Positions 26,670 to 36,086 of a stretch of DNA of 64,000 nucleotides are shown here, in pieces. The DNA lies in assembly GCA_965224275.1 (NCBI GenBank), contig CBDCYR010000005.1:992001-1056000 (forward strand). The letters run 5' to 3'. Both the position numbers and the translations under genes were made by a program. The stretch is from CAUZWH01 sp965224275. GTDB taxonomy: Bacteria > Pseudomonadota > Alphaproteobacteria > SHVV01. Below the pieces are notes generated by a model that saw nothing but the letters and a program-made list of their open reading frames with translations, searched no databases and was not told the origin of the DNA. Position 1 is the stretch's first letter. Each line of letters opens with the position of its first letter.

Positions 26670-26821
26670 CGAGTTACCGAAATTTAACTGGGACAGCACC
26701 CGTAGAATCAATCCAAATTGTTGTGGTGTTCCAATGATTGCGGCGATAGTTCACCAGTTCGGCACTCGTCGGACGGCGGTTTGATTTTCATCCGCGTCGA
26801 GATTCGGGCGAGGGCGTTCCG

Positions 26822-27202
26822 CTAGGAAGGGTCGAAACGACCGAGTCGATCGCACCGATCGATCAACGCGCGGCGAAGTTTGTTGACCGTGCGCCACGAC
26901 AACGGATCTGAAGCGGGTGGGTCGAGATGCTTGTTAAAGAACGCATCGAGTTCTGCTGGCAATCCCAAAGCTGAGGGGACGGCAAGCGCGTCGTCGGGAC
27001 CGATCAAGGCGACCTCAACGTGGGAGAACGACCTTAGATCCTCCGGATAGCTCTTTACAGGCCGTCGCCGGCATCTCCATTGTGCTCCCGCCTGAAGGCT
27101 AAGTACGACGTCACCATAATGCTCGCCGTCACGAACGGTCGGTCCTTTGCGCCTCGGATGATTCGCGGGTTCGTCGATGGAAGCGGACGGCGGATCATCC
27201 AT
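26822..27202 (-). CDS. Hypothetical protein
   Basis: 126 residues, MDDPPSASIDEPANHPRRKG at the start. Composition is typical for a real protein in this genome, with a charged N-terminus and a helical C-terminal part (WRTVNKLRRALIDRCDRLG). No signal peptide, membrane segment or known motif. Starts at an ATG that may be shared with divergent promoter sequences. I do not recognise it. Confidence 0.5.
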   Translation of the reverse strand: MDDPPSASIDEPANHPRRKGPTVRDGEHYGDVVLSLQAGAQWRCRRRPVKSYPEDLRSFSHVEVALIGPDDALAVPSALGLPAELDAFFNKHLDPPASDPLSWRTVNKLRRALIDRCDRLGRFDPS

Positions 27203-27385
27203 GATGGCCTGATGTTACGCAAAATGCGTAGTAATCTAAACGCTAAATACGTATATTGGGAATCGTACCATAGCAGCTACGGTTGACCCCGGACTGTGGT
27301 TTATCCAGTCTGTGGCTCCGCGATCATGACATCTAATTTTGTCTCGAATGGGGCCAGGACACACCACATAACCAGGAGGACTACC

Positions 27386-27928
27386 CTAGTCGCTCGTCAC
27401 CCAGCGCGTAGCCTCCGCGATCCATTTGCCATCTCTTCGTCGCCGTGGACGACCGACCAAGGGGGAGTAGGCGACTCCCCAACCTTGTTGAAAGTCGTTA
27501 GCTGATTTGTGAACGGCGTGCTCACTTTCACCAACAATGAGATAGCGGGCGCGGCCATCGCCAACGCTTGGAAGCGGGTAGGTGTCGGCACGTTTTGAGA
27601 CGCGCTCACGCTCGTCGTAGGTTGAAACGTCGATGTGTGGGATCGCGCGCGGTTCGCGGGACGTCGCGACACCAAACAATGACAGGCTGAGTTGTGGATC
27701 ACCGTCCGGCCCGTCGAGGCGAATGATGATGAGCCCATCGCCACCTCGCGTTACGTAGCGCTGTAGTCTGACGTGTGCCGTATCAAAAACGGTAATTTCC
27801 GGTGATTGGGTTTCGAGAACGCTCGTTGCGGACTTGCAATCGACCAGACCATTCGCCACGACGGTGGCACTTCGCTCGCTCAAGTCGCACTCCTGTACGG
27901 CGTCAACCATTTTGTCCTGTAGCGACAA
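27386..27928 (-). CDS. Hypothetical protein, possibly truncated at its N-terminus
   Basis: 180 residues if started at a TTG at 27928, or 174 from the ATG at 27910. Reading upstream in the same frame gives plausible protein (TRKFLSIHSVKNRPTWLS) until a stop near 27980, where insertion-sequence DNA begins, so the original N-terminus may have been removed. Contains two beta-rich stretches (ITVFDTAHVRLQRYVTRGGDGLIIIRLDGPDG; DVSTYDERERVSKR). Not recognised. Confidence 0.5.
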   Translation of the reverse strand: MSLQDKMVDAVQECDLSERSATVVANGLVDCKSATSVLETQSPEITVFDTAHVRLQRYVTRGGDGLIIIRLDGPDGDPQLSLSLFGVATSREPRAIPHIDVSTYDERERVSKRADTYPLPSVGDGRARYLIVGESEHAVHKSANDFQQGWGVAYSPLVGRPRRRRDGKWIAEATRWVTSD

Positions 27929-28017
27929 CCAAGTTGGCCGGTTTTTGACGCTGTGAATGGACAGGAATTTCCTGGTGTGCTGTTTTCATTTTGAGTTTTT
28001 GGTTTGATTTTGTGCTG

Positions 28018-28797
28018 TCAGCTCGGCGCTTTGCTTTGGCTCTGAGCGGCTCGGCGTCTGTAGCTCTCGACGTTCATCTCAAGGATGCTCGCATGGTGTA
28101 CCAGCCTGTCGACCGCGGCGACGGTCACGGCCTTATCTGGGAAGACCCTGTCCCATGCACTGAAGGGCTGGTTGGCAGCGATCGCGAGGCTTCGATTTTC
28201 GTATCGTCGTGCGATGAGTTCGAAGAGGACGGAGCTTTCGGCTCGATCTTTCTGGGCATATGTGATGTCGTCCAGAATGATGAGATCGAATTTGTCGAGT
28301 TTTGCGAGTGCGGATTCCAGGGTGAGATCCTTTCTCGCGGCCTGAAGTCTTTGCACGAGGTCGGTTGTTCGGCTGTAAAGGACGCGGTTTCCGGCCTCGA
28401 CGAGGGCATGGCCGATAGCGCAGAGGATATGGGTCTTGCCGGCGCCGGAGTTTCCGATGGCGATGAGGTTGGCCCCGGTTTCGAGCCAGTCCCCGGCGGC
28501 GAGGACCTCGATGCGGGCCCGGGGTAAAGACGGGATTGCCTTGAACTCGAATGTCGCCAGGGTTTTCCCGCCGGGCAGCCCCGACTGGCCGAGGTAACGC
28601 CGGATGCGACGTTCCTCGCGTTCGGCCAATTCGATTTCGGCGAGGGTGGCCAGCAATCGGGCTGCGGGCCAGCCCTGGGCGTCGGCTTGCTCGGCAAATC
28701 TCTGCCAATGGCGTTGGAAGCTGGGCAGGCGCAAGGCCTTAAGCATGGCGGGCAACGCGTGTACATCGACACAGCGGGGGGTGGAGGTCTGTGTCAT
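28018..28797 (-). CDS. IS21-family helper ATPase IstB (older element)
   Basis: 259 residues. DnaA/IstB-like AAA+ ATPase: Walker A GNSGAGKTH near residues 115-123, Walker B DLIILDD, sensor ANQPFSAWDRVF. It assists the IstA transposase in target selection. The sequence is only distantly related to the other IstB genes in the window, so this is a different IS21-family element. Its istA partner survives only as a C-terminal fragment directly upstream. Confidence 0.9.
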   Translation of the reverse strand: MTQTSTPRCVDVHALPAMLKALRLPSFQRHWQRFAEQADAQGWPAARLLATLAEIELAEREERRIRRYLGQSGLPGGKTLATFEFKAIPSLPRARIEVLAAGDWLETGANLIAIGNSGAGKTHILCAIGHALVEAGNRVLYSRTTDLVQRLQAARKDLTLESALAKLDKFDLIILDDITYAQKDRAESSVLFELIARRYENRSLAIAANQPFSAWDRVFPDKAVTVAAVDRLVHHASILEMNVESYRRRAAQSQSKAPS

Positions 28798-28988
28798 GCC
28801 CGGCCCTCCAGCAGAGCATCGAAGCTGGAAAGATCGGTGAGCCTGACCGGTGGATCATCCGGCAAGGTGGCACAGCGAGGCGCGAGCTGTTGCCGCAAGG
28901 ATCGCGCCCTGGACAATCTGCCTGCGGCGAGGTCCCTGGCGATCAGCAGGGCCAGTTCTGCCTCGCAATTCTCGCTATGGCCAGCCAT
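28794..28988 (-). pseudogene. C-terminal fragment of an IS21-family IstA
   Basis: 64 residues ending ...SSFDALLEGRA that overlap the istB start by 4 bp, the usual IstA-IstB overlap. The upstream remainder was removed where the second IS21-type element begins at 28991. Confidence 0.75.
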
Positions 28989-29106
28989 AGTGTTGTTCGG
29001 CGTGGAATATTGACCCCCTATTGGGGGTTATCGGCGTCCAAAATTGACCCCCCTGGTTTTGTGCTCTTGAACACACCTCGTTGTTTGGACAGACGAGGTG
29101 GGGGAG

Positions 29107-30600
29107 ATGCTGGTTGTGGAGACGATTGCGCGGATCCGTCGGGATCATCTGGTGAGGGGCGTTCCGATCAAGAAGATCGCCCGGGATTTGAGGGTTTCGA
29201 AGAACACGGTGCGCAAGGTGGTGCGGGGCGATGAGACCTCGTACAGCTACGAGCGCAAGATCCAGCCGATGCCGAAGCTTGGACCGTGGGTGGATGAGCT
29301 CGAGCGCCAGCTGGAGGCCAACGAGAAGAAGCCGCGCCGGGATCGGCTGTCTCTGCTGCGGATTCATGAAGATCTTGCGGCTCTGGGCTATGGCGGCGGC
29401 TACGACGCGGTGCGCCGCTACGCCAGGACCTGGCGTCGGCGGTGGCGGCTGTTGTCGCCGTCGCAGGGTTTTGTGCCGCTGAGCTTCGATCCCGGCGAGG
29501 CCTACCAGTTCGACTGGAGCCACGAGTACGCGCGCCTGTCGGGTGTGACGACCAAGGTGAAGGCAGCGCACATGCGGCTCTGCTACAGCCGCATGCGGCT
29601 GGTTCAGATCTTCCCGCGCGAGAGCCAGGAGATGGTGTTCGAGGCGCACGAACGGGCCTTCCACTTCTTCGGCGGGGTCTGCCGGCGGGGCATCTACGAC
29701 AACATGAAGACGGCGGTGAGCATGGTCTTCGTCGGCAAGGAGCGCGCCTACAACCGGCGCTTTCTGGAGCTGTGCTCCCACCATCTGGTGGAGCCGGTGG
29801 CGTGCACTCCGGGTGCGGGCTGGGAGAAGGGGCAGGTCGAGAGGCAGGTGGGTGACGTCCGCGGCCGCCTGTTCGTGCCCATCCCGCGGGGCCGCTCCTA
29901 CGCCGAGATCAACGCGTGGCTGATGGATCGGTGTATCGAGGACGCCAAGAAGCGGCCGCATCCGACGATCGAGGGCAAGACGGTGTGGCAGGTGTTCGAG
30001 GAGGAGCGGCCCTTCCTGATGGCCTATCGCGGCCCCTTCGACGGCTTCCACGCCACCGAGGTATCGGTCTCCAAGACTTGTCTGGTGCGCTTCGACAACA
30101 ATCACTACAGCGTGGCGGCCCGCGCCGTCGGGCGGACGGTCGACGTGCGGGCCTATGCCGATCGGATCGTCATCCGCCAGGACGGCGAGACCGTCGCCGA
30201 GCATCCCCGGAGCTTCGGGCGCGGCGAGATCGCCTACGATCCGTGGCACTACGTGCCGATCCTGACGCGGAAGCCTGGTGCGCTGAGGAACGGCGCGCCC
30301 TTCAAGGGCTGGCAACTGCCCGGCGCGCTCGGCCGCATACGGGCCCGCTGACGGGTTGCGACGACGGTGACAGGCAGTTCGTGAGGATCCTCGCGGCGGT
30401 TCAGGAGGACGGGCTGGAGGCGGTCGAGGCGGCCTGTGCCGAGGCGCTCGACTTCGGCGCCTGCAGCGCCGACGTCGTGCTCAACATCCTCGCCCGGCAG
30501 TGCCAGCCGGCACCGCCGGCGACCATCCCGACGCCCGAGGGCGGTGGCCGACTGTCAGCGCTACGATCGCCTGAGGGAGGCCGGTCATGGAGCGTCATGA
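29107..30600 (+). pseudogene. istA: IstA transposase, frameshifted (copy 1)
   Basis: Reads as IstA from ATG 29107 (MLVVETIARIRRDHLVRGV) through the DDE core: FDWSHEY, YDNMKT and EKGQVER. At about 30350 a missing G, compared with the copy at 53170-54684, causes a premature stop at 30349-30351. A further 20 bp are missing near 30541. The HTH (IKKIARDLRVSKNTVRKV) and catalytic core are intact, so the lesion only removes the C-terminal 90 residues. Confidence 0.88.
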
Positions 30601-31213
30601 GGTGCTGGCGATGATGACGGCGTTGAAGCTCGCGGGCATGCGCGCCGCCTACGACGACATCCTCGCCGACGGTCTCAAGCGCCGTCATCCGGTGCAGCAG
30701 ATCCGACGCTGGGACCGAGGTCGCCGACAAGCAGGCGCGTCAAGTACCAGATGGCGTCCGCCGGCTGCCAGCAAGGAGCTGGCCGACTTCGACTTCGCCG
30801 CCTCACCGGTCAACGCTGATCCAGGAACTGCCACAGAGGGCAAGCGATCGTGCTGGTCGGCGGCCGCACCGGCAAGACCCATCTCGCCGTCGCCATCGGC
30901 GCGCATCCGCAAGGCCGCATACAACGTCGTCGACCTGGTCAACCATCTCGAGGCCGATGACCAGCTCATCCGACGCGACTTCGTCATCCTCGACGAACTC
31001 GGCTGCCCTTCGCCCAGGCCGGCGGCCAGCTGCTGTTCCATCTGATGAGCCGGCTACGAGCGGATCATCGTCACCACCAACCTCGCTTTCGGCGAATGGC
31101 CCTCCGTCTTCGGCGACCCCAAGATGACCACCGCGCTGCTCGACCGCCTGACCCACCATTGCGAGATCATCGAGACCGGCAACGAGAGCTGGCGCTTCAA
31201 GAACCGCTGCTGA
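30587..31213 (+). pseudogene. istB: IstB ATPase riddled with short deletions (copy 1)
   Basis: Compared by eye with the intact gene at 52455-53183 (729 bp), this copy is 627 bp. The first 117 bp and the last 150 bp are virtually identical, but the middle lacks at least ten separate pieces of a few to about 32 bp, with hardly any substitutions. The Walker A and Walker B regions are both damaged. Non-functional. Confidence 0.88.
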
Positions 31214-31561
31214 CCCGGCAGGCCGTGCCTGCGGCCCGCTTGCCCCGCTGGGTCAACCCGTACCTCCCACGCGGCTTCGCTCCGCACACCGCAAGGCGCT
31301 ACACGAAGCCGCTCGGGTCCCCCCTATTGACTACCGGGACAACCTCCGCCGTGCCGCTCAGGGGGGTCAATATTGCACGCCGATTGGGGGTCAATTTTGG
31401 ACGCCGATTGACACCTATGTCGCCTCCCCGGCCGACATCGGGTCTGACGGCTGATTAGAGTTTGAGAAGGGCTTGGAGAAGGTGAACGAAGAAAGATTGA
31501 GAGAGATCGGTATTCGTTCATCACCTTCGTAACTGAAACCCGTACATCAAGGAGATAACTC

Positions 31562-31620
31562 ATGTTCGGACTGAATAACGCGCAACTGATCGGCCGTCTG
31601 GGCGCCGACGTCACCGTCGA
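31562..31620 (+). pseudogene. 5' end of a single-stranded DNA-binding protein gene
   Basis: A strong ribosome-binding site (aaggagata) precedes ATG 31562, and the first residues MFGLNNAQLIGRLGADVTV match the start of SSB proteins encoded on mobile elements. After about 20 codons the frame continues into unrelated sequence (to 31879) without any OB-fold features. A breakpoint near 31620 is likely. Confidence 0.55.
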
Positions 31621-32397
31621 TATCCCCGAGCGAGAAGACATCCCGGTCGATATCGACATGGGTTCCACCGCCGCCGGCATGGAAGAGCGCGAGGCGGTCG
31701 CGCGGCGCACCGTCCCTGCCGCCCCGGGGCAGGTGGAAGACATCATGCCAATTCTCGATGAACCCGTCAACGATGGCCACCTGATCCAGTCCCGAACTCG
31801 CCAGCCAGGTGGCTTCCTGGCCTCGCTCAAGGGCATCGACGCGCAACTCGGACGATCCCGGCGTCAATACGCGGGCTAAAGAAGGTGAAACGGGTTCAGG
31901 TTGACGATGCGCAGCGGCGTGGCGTCAGTCCGGTTCGCCGGCAGCGGCCGCGCCCGACGGCACCGGCACCGGCAAGACCCATCTCGCCGTGGCGCACGAA
32001 GCGCAGCTCGCCACCGGTGCGCTTGTAGTCGTAGAGCCGCGCGTTGGTTGTCCGCACCTCGTTCACCAAGCGACCGGCCCACACCGGCTTGGCGCGGGCG
32101 GGCGAAAAGCGGCACGGTCAGGCTATCCGTCGATGCCCATTTGGTGCCAGTTGATGGTGCGATTGAATAGCCAGTAGTTCAATATGCCCGGCGCGAGGTC
32201 GAATGTACAGTCTCGGTGATAGCCGACTGCATAAAGCTGCTGGCTGCACGGCTTGCGTCCTGTCGCTTCTTCGGCCGCGCGGTGACTATCACCTGCAATT
32301 GTGATTTGATCGAGATCAAGAGATGCCTGGAGAGCCCGCCCTTTGACATTCGGGAAAGAGGGCCGCGGCGTCGCCTGGTGATGCAGGAGCCGACTGA
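31621..32397. other. Patchwork of gene debris
   Basis: No complete gene. The + frame after the ssb start and the opposite strand both stay open but neither resembles a family I know. At 31959-31990 a 32-bp piece identical to the P-loop region of istB is embedded. On the minus strand a short segment (about 31990-32085, WAGRLVNEVRTTNARLYDYK) reads like part of a real protein, possibly phage-derived, interrupted by the istB piece. From 32120 to 32397 I see nothing recognisable. Confidence 0.4.
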
Positions 32398-33279
32398 ATG
32401 ACGTTAGGGAGCCATCCGGTGCTTCGCCCTGTTAGTGTTCTCTGGGTTCTCCTCGCCATCGTCGCCTACGCCTCCGGTGTTCGAGCGCAAGAGTACAGTT
32501 CCGTCGTCGTGTTCGGGGATAGCCTGAGCGACTCCGGCAATGTGGCTCAGGCGCTGAGGCTACCTACAGGAAGCAGCTTCACCACCAACCCCGACCCGGT
32601 CTGGGCGGAGATCGCGGCACACGCCTTCGGCTTGCCGGGGCTGCCCTCGCTCGCCGGCGGGTTGAACTACGCCTTCGGCGGTGCCTGTGTGAATCCGGAT
32701 AGCCCATGCACTGTTCCCGTTCCAGGGATTAGTCGGCAGATAGATCAGCATCTTTCCGCGCGATCCTCGGGGCGGCTGATCCAAACGCCCTTTACGCTCT
32801 TTGGGCTGGGAGTAACGACGTCGTAGCGGTCGTTGAGGCGGTCACAAGTGCCGCTCCCGGTGTCCCGCCAGTTAGCCCTCAGGCCGCTATCCCAGCGGCG
32901 GCGCGCACCTACGTTGGTCAGATCCGACGCCTTCAGGAGGCCGGCGCGCGACATATCGTGGTCTTCAACCTGCCGGATGCAGGTGAGGCACCGTTTTCCC
33001 GCCGTATTAGCGATCCGCGCCTTCCGACCACGCTTACCTCTCTCACAACCCTTTACAACGAAGAGCTTGACGCGGGTCTTGGTTCGCTTGGTGCTGGGAT
33101 CGTTCCGATCAACGCCTTCGGCCTGTTCAAAGAAATCCTCCAGGATCCCGCGGCCTACGGCTTTACCAATGTTGACGGAACGGCTTGTTCTGGGAGCGAG
33201 AGGTTGCCCGTATGCGGGCCGTCGGGTTCAGGCTCGCCTGCAACCTATGATCCCGACACCAACCGAGATTATCTGTTCG
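32398..33279 (+). pseudogene. GDSL/SGNH esterase domain of an autotransporter, frameshifted and truncated
   Basis: ATG 32398 gives a signal peptide (cleavage after VRA) and the block I motif VVFGDSLSDSGN. The first frame ends at 32826. One frame over it continues LWAGSNDVVAVV (block III G-x-N-D) through VFNLPDAGEAPFS, INAFGLFKEILQDPAAYGFTN and DTNRDYLFAD, just before the expected catalytic DxxH. At about 33280 IS21 right-end DNA replaces the rest of the gene. A matching beta-barrel tail appears directly after that IS fragment. Confidence 0.8.
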
Positions 33280-33564
33280 CTGACCCACCATTGCGAGATC
33301 ATCGAGACCGGCAACGAGAGCTGGCGCTTCAAGAACCGCTGCTGACCCGGCAGGCCGTGCCTGCGGCCCGCTTGCCCCGCTGGGTCAACCCGTACCTCCC
33401 ACGCGGCTTCGCTCCGCGCACCGCGGCAAGGCGCTACACGAAGCCGCACGGGTGGACCGGTGATCCCCCTATTGACTACCGGGACAACCTCCGCCGTGCC
33501 GCTCAGGGGGGTCAATATTGCACGCCGATTCAGTCACGGGGTCAATTTTGGACGCCGATTGACA
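33280..33564 (+). mobile_element. IS21-family right-end fragment (copy 4)
   Basis: Contains the last codons of istB (THHCEIIETGNESWRFKNRC then stop) and the right terminal region, ending in gacgccgattgaca at 33564. The left side joins the GDSL gene directly with no IS end, so it arose by deletion or recombination, not simple insertion. Confidence 0.88.
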
Positions 33565-33636
33565 TACTCGGGGCGCTTCGGCGACGGGTCGCGCGGTGAT
33601 CACCTGCTGAACCTCGGATTGCGCATCTCTTTCTGA
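33565..33636 (+). pseudogene. Terminal beta-strand of the GDSL autotransporter
   Basis: YSGRFGDGSRGDHLLNLGLRISF followed by TGA: 23 residues with alternating hydrophobics and the C-terminal Phe required for outer-membrane barrel assembly. It begins exactly at the IS end. With the GDSL fragment upstream this implies the deletion of the middle of one gene. Confidence 0.65.
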
Positions 33637-33651
33637 ACTGCGCCATGGGAT

Positions 33652-33894
33652 GTGAGTCCGAACAGGGCTTCGGTGCCACTCGCCCTCAACTTCTTTGCCG
33701 ATGGCGTGAGTCGGCGTGGAAACTTGGCCTCCGACGGAGCAGTCTACTTTGCCGGAGATCAGGTTACCGCGCTGCCCGGCTGGCGGGGTGCGGCTGCGCA
33801 GTCGGCTGCCGAGTTCGAGCCCGCCGCCGGTTTTGCCGCCGGCGCCGTCGTGGCGGAGGCCGATCTCTCCCAGACCGACGTCACGGCGCGGTGA
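33652..33894 (+). pseudogene. Short fragment of an unrecognised protein
   Basis: Open frame of 80 residues (ALNFFADGVSRRGNLASDG... ending SQTDVTAR). Ala-rich, with protein-like composition but no recognisable domain or plausible start with a ribosome-binding site. Probably debris of a surface protein. Confidence 0.3.
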
Positions 33895-34002
33895 TAGTTA
33901 GCCCGAGGGCACGATCCGCCACGGCGGTCGCGCCCAGCCCGGACCTCAAACGCATCGTCCGTCCCTGTGTTGCTCCCGGGCCAGCCGCGTCGGGATCGAC
34001 AG

Positions 34003-34552
34003 CTACTCCCGGTCCCCGCCAAAAGCGCCGATAACCATGTCGCGCTCGAAAACACCGCCGACTTCCTCGTGGTTCGGGCCGTAGAACCTCCCGTCGACCG
34101 AATTCCCGTCCGAGCCCGTCCTGAAACCACCATCCGTCATCGGGATGCCGGACCAGTTCATGGGCTGAAGGACGGATTCATTCTTAAGGTCATGAATATT
34201 GGTGAAGGAAACCCCGACCGTCGCCGGGTTCGACAAATCGATGGAGATGTCAGCATCTCCCTGAACAGGATTGCCTCGCGCCGCGGTCCCAGTAACGCTC
34301 ATGCCGACCATCACCCCCGTCCAGGAAGCGCCGCCCGAAATGTCTGGGTTCGTGCCCGTCGCGTCACCGACCGAATAGCTGTATCCGAGGACCGCGCCAT
34401 CTAGAATGCCCCCGGTGCCGACCGCAGACTCGACGATGAAAAAACTGTGCTCCAGCCAGCCACCATAGCCCAGCCGATCGATCTCGTAAGTCGACGAACA
34501 CGCGGACCCTGTGCCGTGGGTTCCAGATCGGATCGTCACCGGCCATGTCGGT
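34003..34552 (-). pseudogene. C-terminal part of a transferrin-binding-protein-like lipoprotein
   Basis: The minus-strand frame ends DGRFYGPNHEEVGGVFERDMVIGAFGGDRE, split over the stop at 34003. The VxGxFYGPxxxEVGGxF signature is typical of the C-lobe barrel of TbpB-like (Slam-dependent) surface lipoproteins. About 180 residues look real; upstream of about 34552 the frame runs through a terminator hairpin and unrelated sequence, so the N-terminal lobe and lipobox are missing. Confidence 0.6.
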
Positions 34553-34560
34553 CTGCACAA

Positions 34561-34588
34561 AAATACAGGGACGCCTGTGGCGTCCCTG
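34561..34588 (-). terminator. Intrinsic terminator-like hairpin (minus strand)
   Basis: Perfect 10-bp stem cagggacgcc / ggcgtccctg with a 3-nt loop (34566-34588), followed on the minus strand by a T-rich stretch (complement of aaaaata). It lies upstream of the TbpB-like fragment and inside its open frame, which shows that frame is a chimera. Confidence 0.65.
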
Positions 34589-34869
34589 GGGTCAAGATGA
34601 TCGGACCCCGTATTCCCTGTCTGGGCGGTAGTCCGATGGGTCGTCTTGCATGGCAATGTATGCCCATGTAGCGGGAATTGCAAGCCGTTCTGCGAGACCG
34701 GCATCACAGGGGAACGCTCCACATTCCTGATTTGCCGCCGTCTCACCGTCGTCCGCCCACCGCTTGACCTGCTACCCGATCCCCTTGATCGGTCTGCCAC
34801 CATCGCACCATAGGCGCTGACGTCAGACATGCGAGGCCGATCCAATGCACTTTTCGCTCACTTCTGCGA

Positions 34870-35754
34870 TCATCCCCTACCAGCCCGTTGATTAAGTGGC
34901 TTTTTTCGGCTCTTACCCCCAGATGAGGAATGCGGCGGCGAAAGCCGTCTGGCCGCTTTGCGAGCCCCCCGTGCCACCAGCATGGCCCCGGTGGGCCTGA
35001 GCAGAACGAAAATACCGCCATATCCGCCCGCCACGGCCTCCCGCGGGGTGCCGGCGCCGATGAGCTGGCGCATCAGTAACGATAGATTGTGGCCGGCGAC
35101 GTGGAGCAGGTATCGCTTGTGCACATTCTCTCGCCCGCGCAGCCAGGTTCGTCGCATGCCGCCACGATCGAGGTTGTGGGCAAAGCAGCGCTCGACGATC
35201 TCGGCGCGCAGCTTGAAGGCCTCGCGGGCGACCCCGGACTTGAGCCGCGCACGGTTGTTGGTGACCGCGCGCCGCGCCGCCTCATCACCGTGCCAGCGCG
35301 AAAAGCCGGTCTGCTTGGGCGCCGCGATCCGGGTCTTCCAGGGACTGTCGTTCAGAGCCCTCAAGACCGCCCGTGAGTGATAACCTTTGTCGGCGACGCA
35401 TTCGGCCGGGTCCTCCGACGTCGGTGCCGCATCCACCGCCCCGAGGTTTGCCTCGGCCTTCGCCAGGGTCTTGGAAAGCGTCGTGGTGTCGCCCTCATCG
35501 GCCGGGTGCAGCTCGGCCGCCACCACCGCGCCGGTGTCCAGATCCACCGCGTGCTCGGGCTTGTAGGCCAGATGCGTCGTGCCGTCCTTCATCTTGGCGA
35601 TCTTGGCCTCGGGGTCGCTCTTCGAAACCCAATCCGTGTTGGAAAGCTTCTTGCCCTTGCGCTTGTGCTCCAGACGCGCCAGGTCCTCGGCCGTGTCCAC
35701 CATGCGCGTCAACGCATTCGGATACGCCGAGGAAGAGGTCAACACCGTGCGCAT
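34870..35754 (-). pseudogene. IS1182-type transposase, N-terminus missing
   Basis: 294 residues. DDE transposase middle and C-terminal parts: DWVSKSDPEAKIAKMKDG, HLAYKPEHAVDLDTGAVVA, ADKGYHSRAVL and the E-region AHNLDRGGMRRTWLRGRENVHKRYL. The N-terminal DDE_Tnp/DUF772 domain of about 150-200 residues is absent. No inverted repeats were recognised at its borders. Remnant of an IS1182-family (IS5-superfamily-like) element. Confidence 0.75.
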
Positions 35755-36086
35755 GGAGGACGGTTCCAGGATGGAATGGCGGCGACTCCGACAAGTCCTC
35801 GACCAGGCATTGGAGGTTGCCTCGGACTACTGCGCGCGCACCGCCCCCGTGGAACATCCCGGCCGCCTGTTCATCGATGCAGGCGAACGGCCTGTCGAAG
35901 CCGATGACGCCACGATCGCCAATGGCACGGCAACCGTTATAACCATTCGGGTTTTCTCCGGTATTCCGATGATTGAAGGAAACTAGCGGTCAAGATGCTA
36001 CACTCAGTGCGCTAGACTCAGTGCGACTTGAGACTGCTCGGACGAATTCGTGAACATTCTGCTCCAAGAACTATGGACTCGTCCGG
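35755..36086. other. Remnant coding frame and promoter region before the Calx-beta gene
   Basis: A + frame from about 35760 to 35986 ends VRVFSGIPMIEGN-like (IANGTATVITIRVFSGIPMIEGN before the stop) and has a protein-like look, but its start was lost when the IS1182-type element arrived. From 35987 to 36086 is presumably the leader of the autotransporter gene; I see no clear promoter. Confidence 0.35.

Larger units (their letters stand above)
28991..31413 (+). mobile_element. IS21-family element, degenerate copy 1
   Basis: Starts TGTTGTTCGGCGTGGAATAT and ends ...gacgccgattgaca, the same termini as the intact copy at 52255-54802. Internal terminal repeats (cggcgt..aa..ttgaccccc) occur at both ends. 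About 125 bp shorter than the intact copy owing to many short internal deletions. The flanks (ccatag / cctatg) show no target duplication, so the junction has been rearranged since insertion. Confidence 0.9.
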
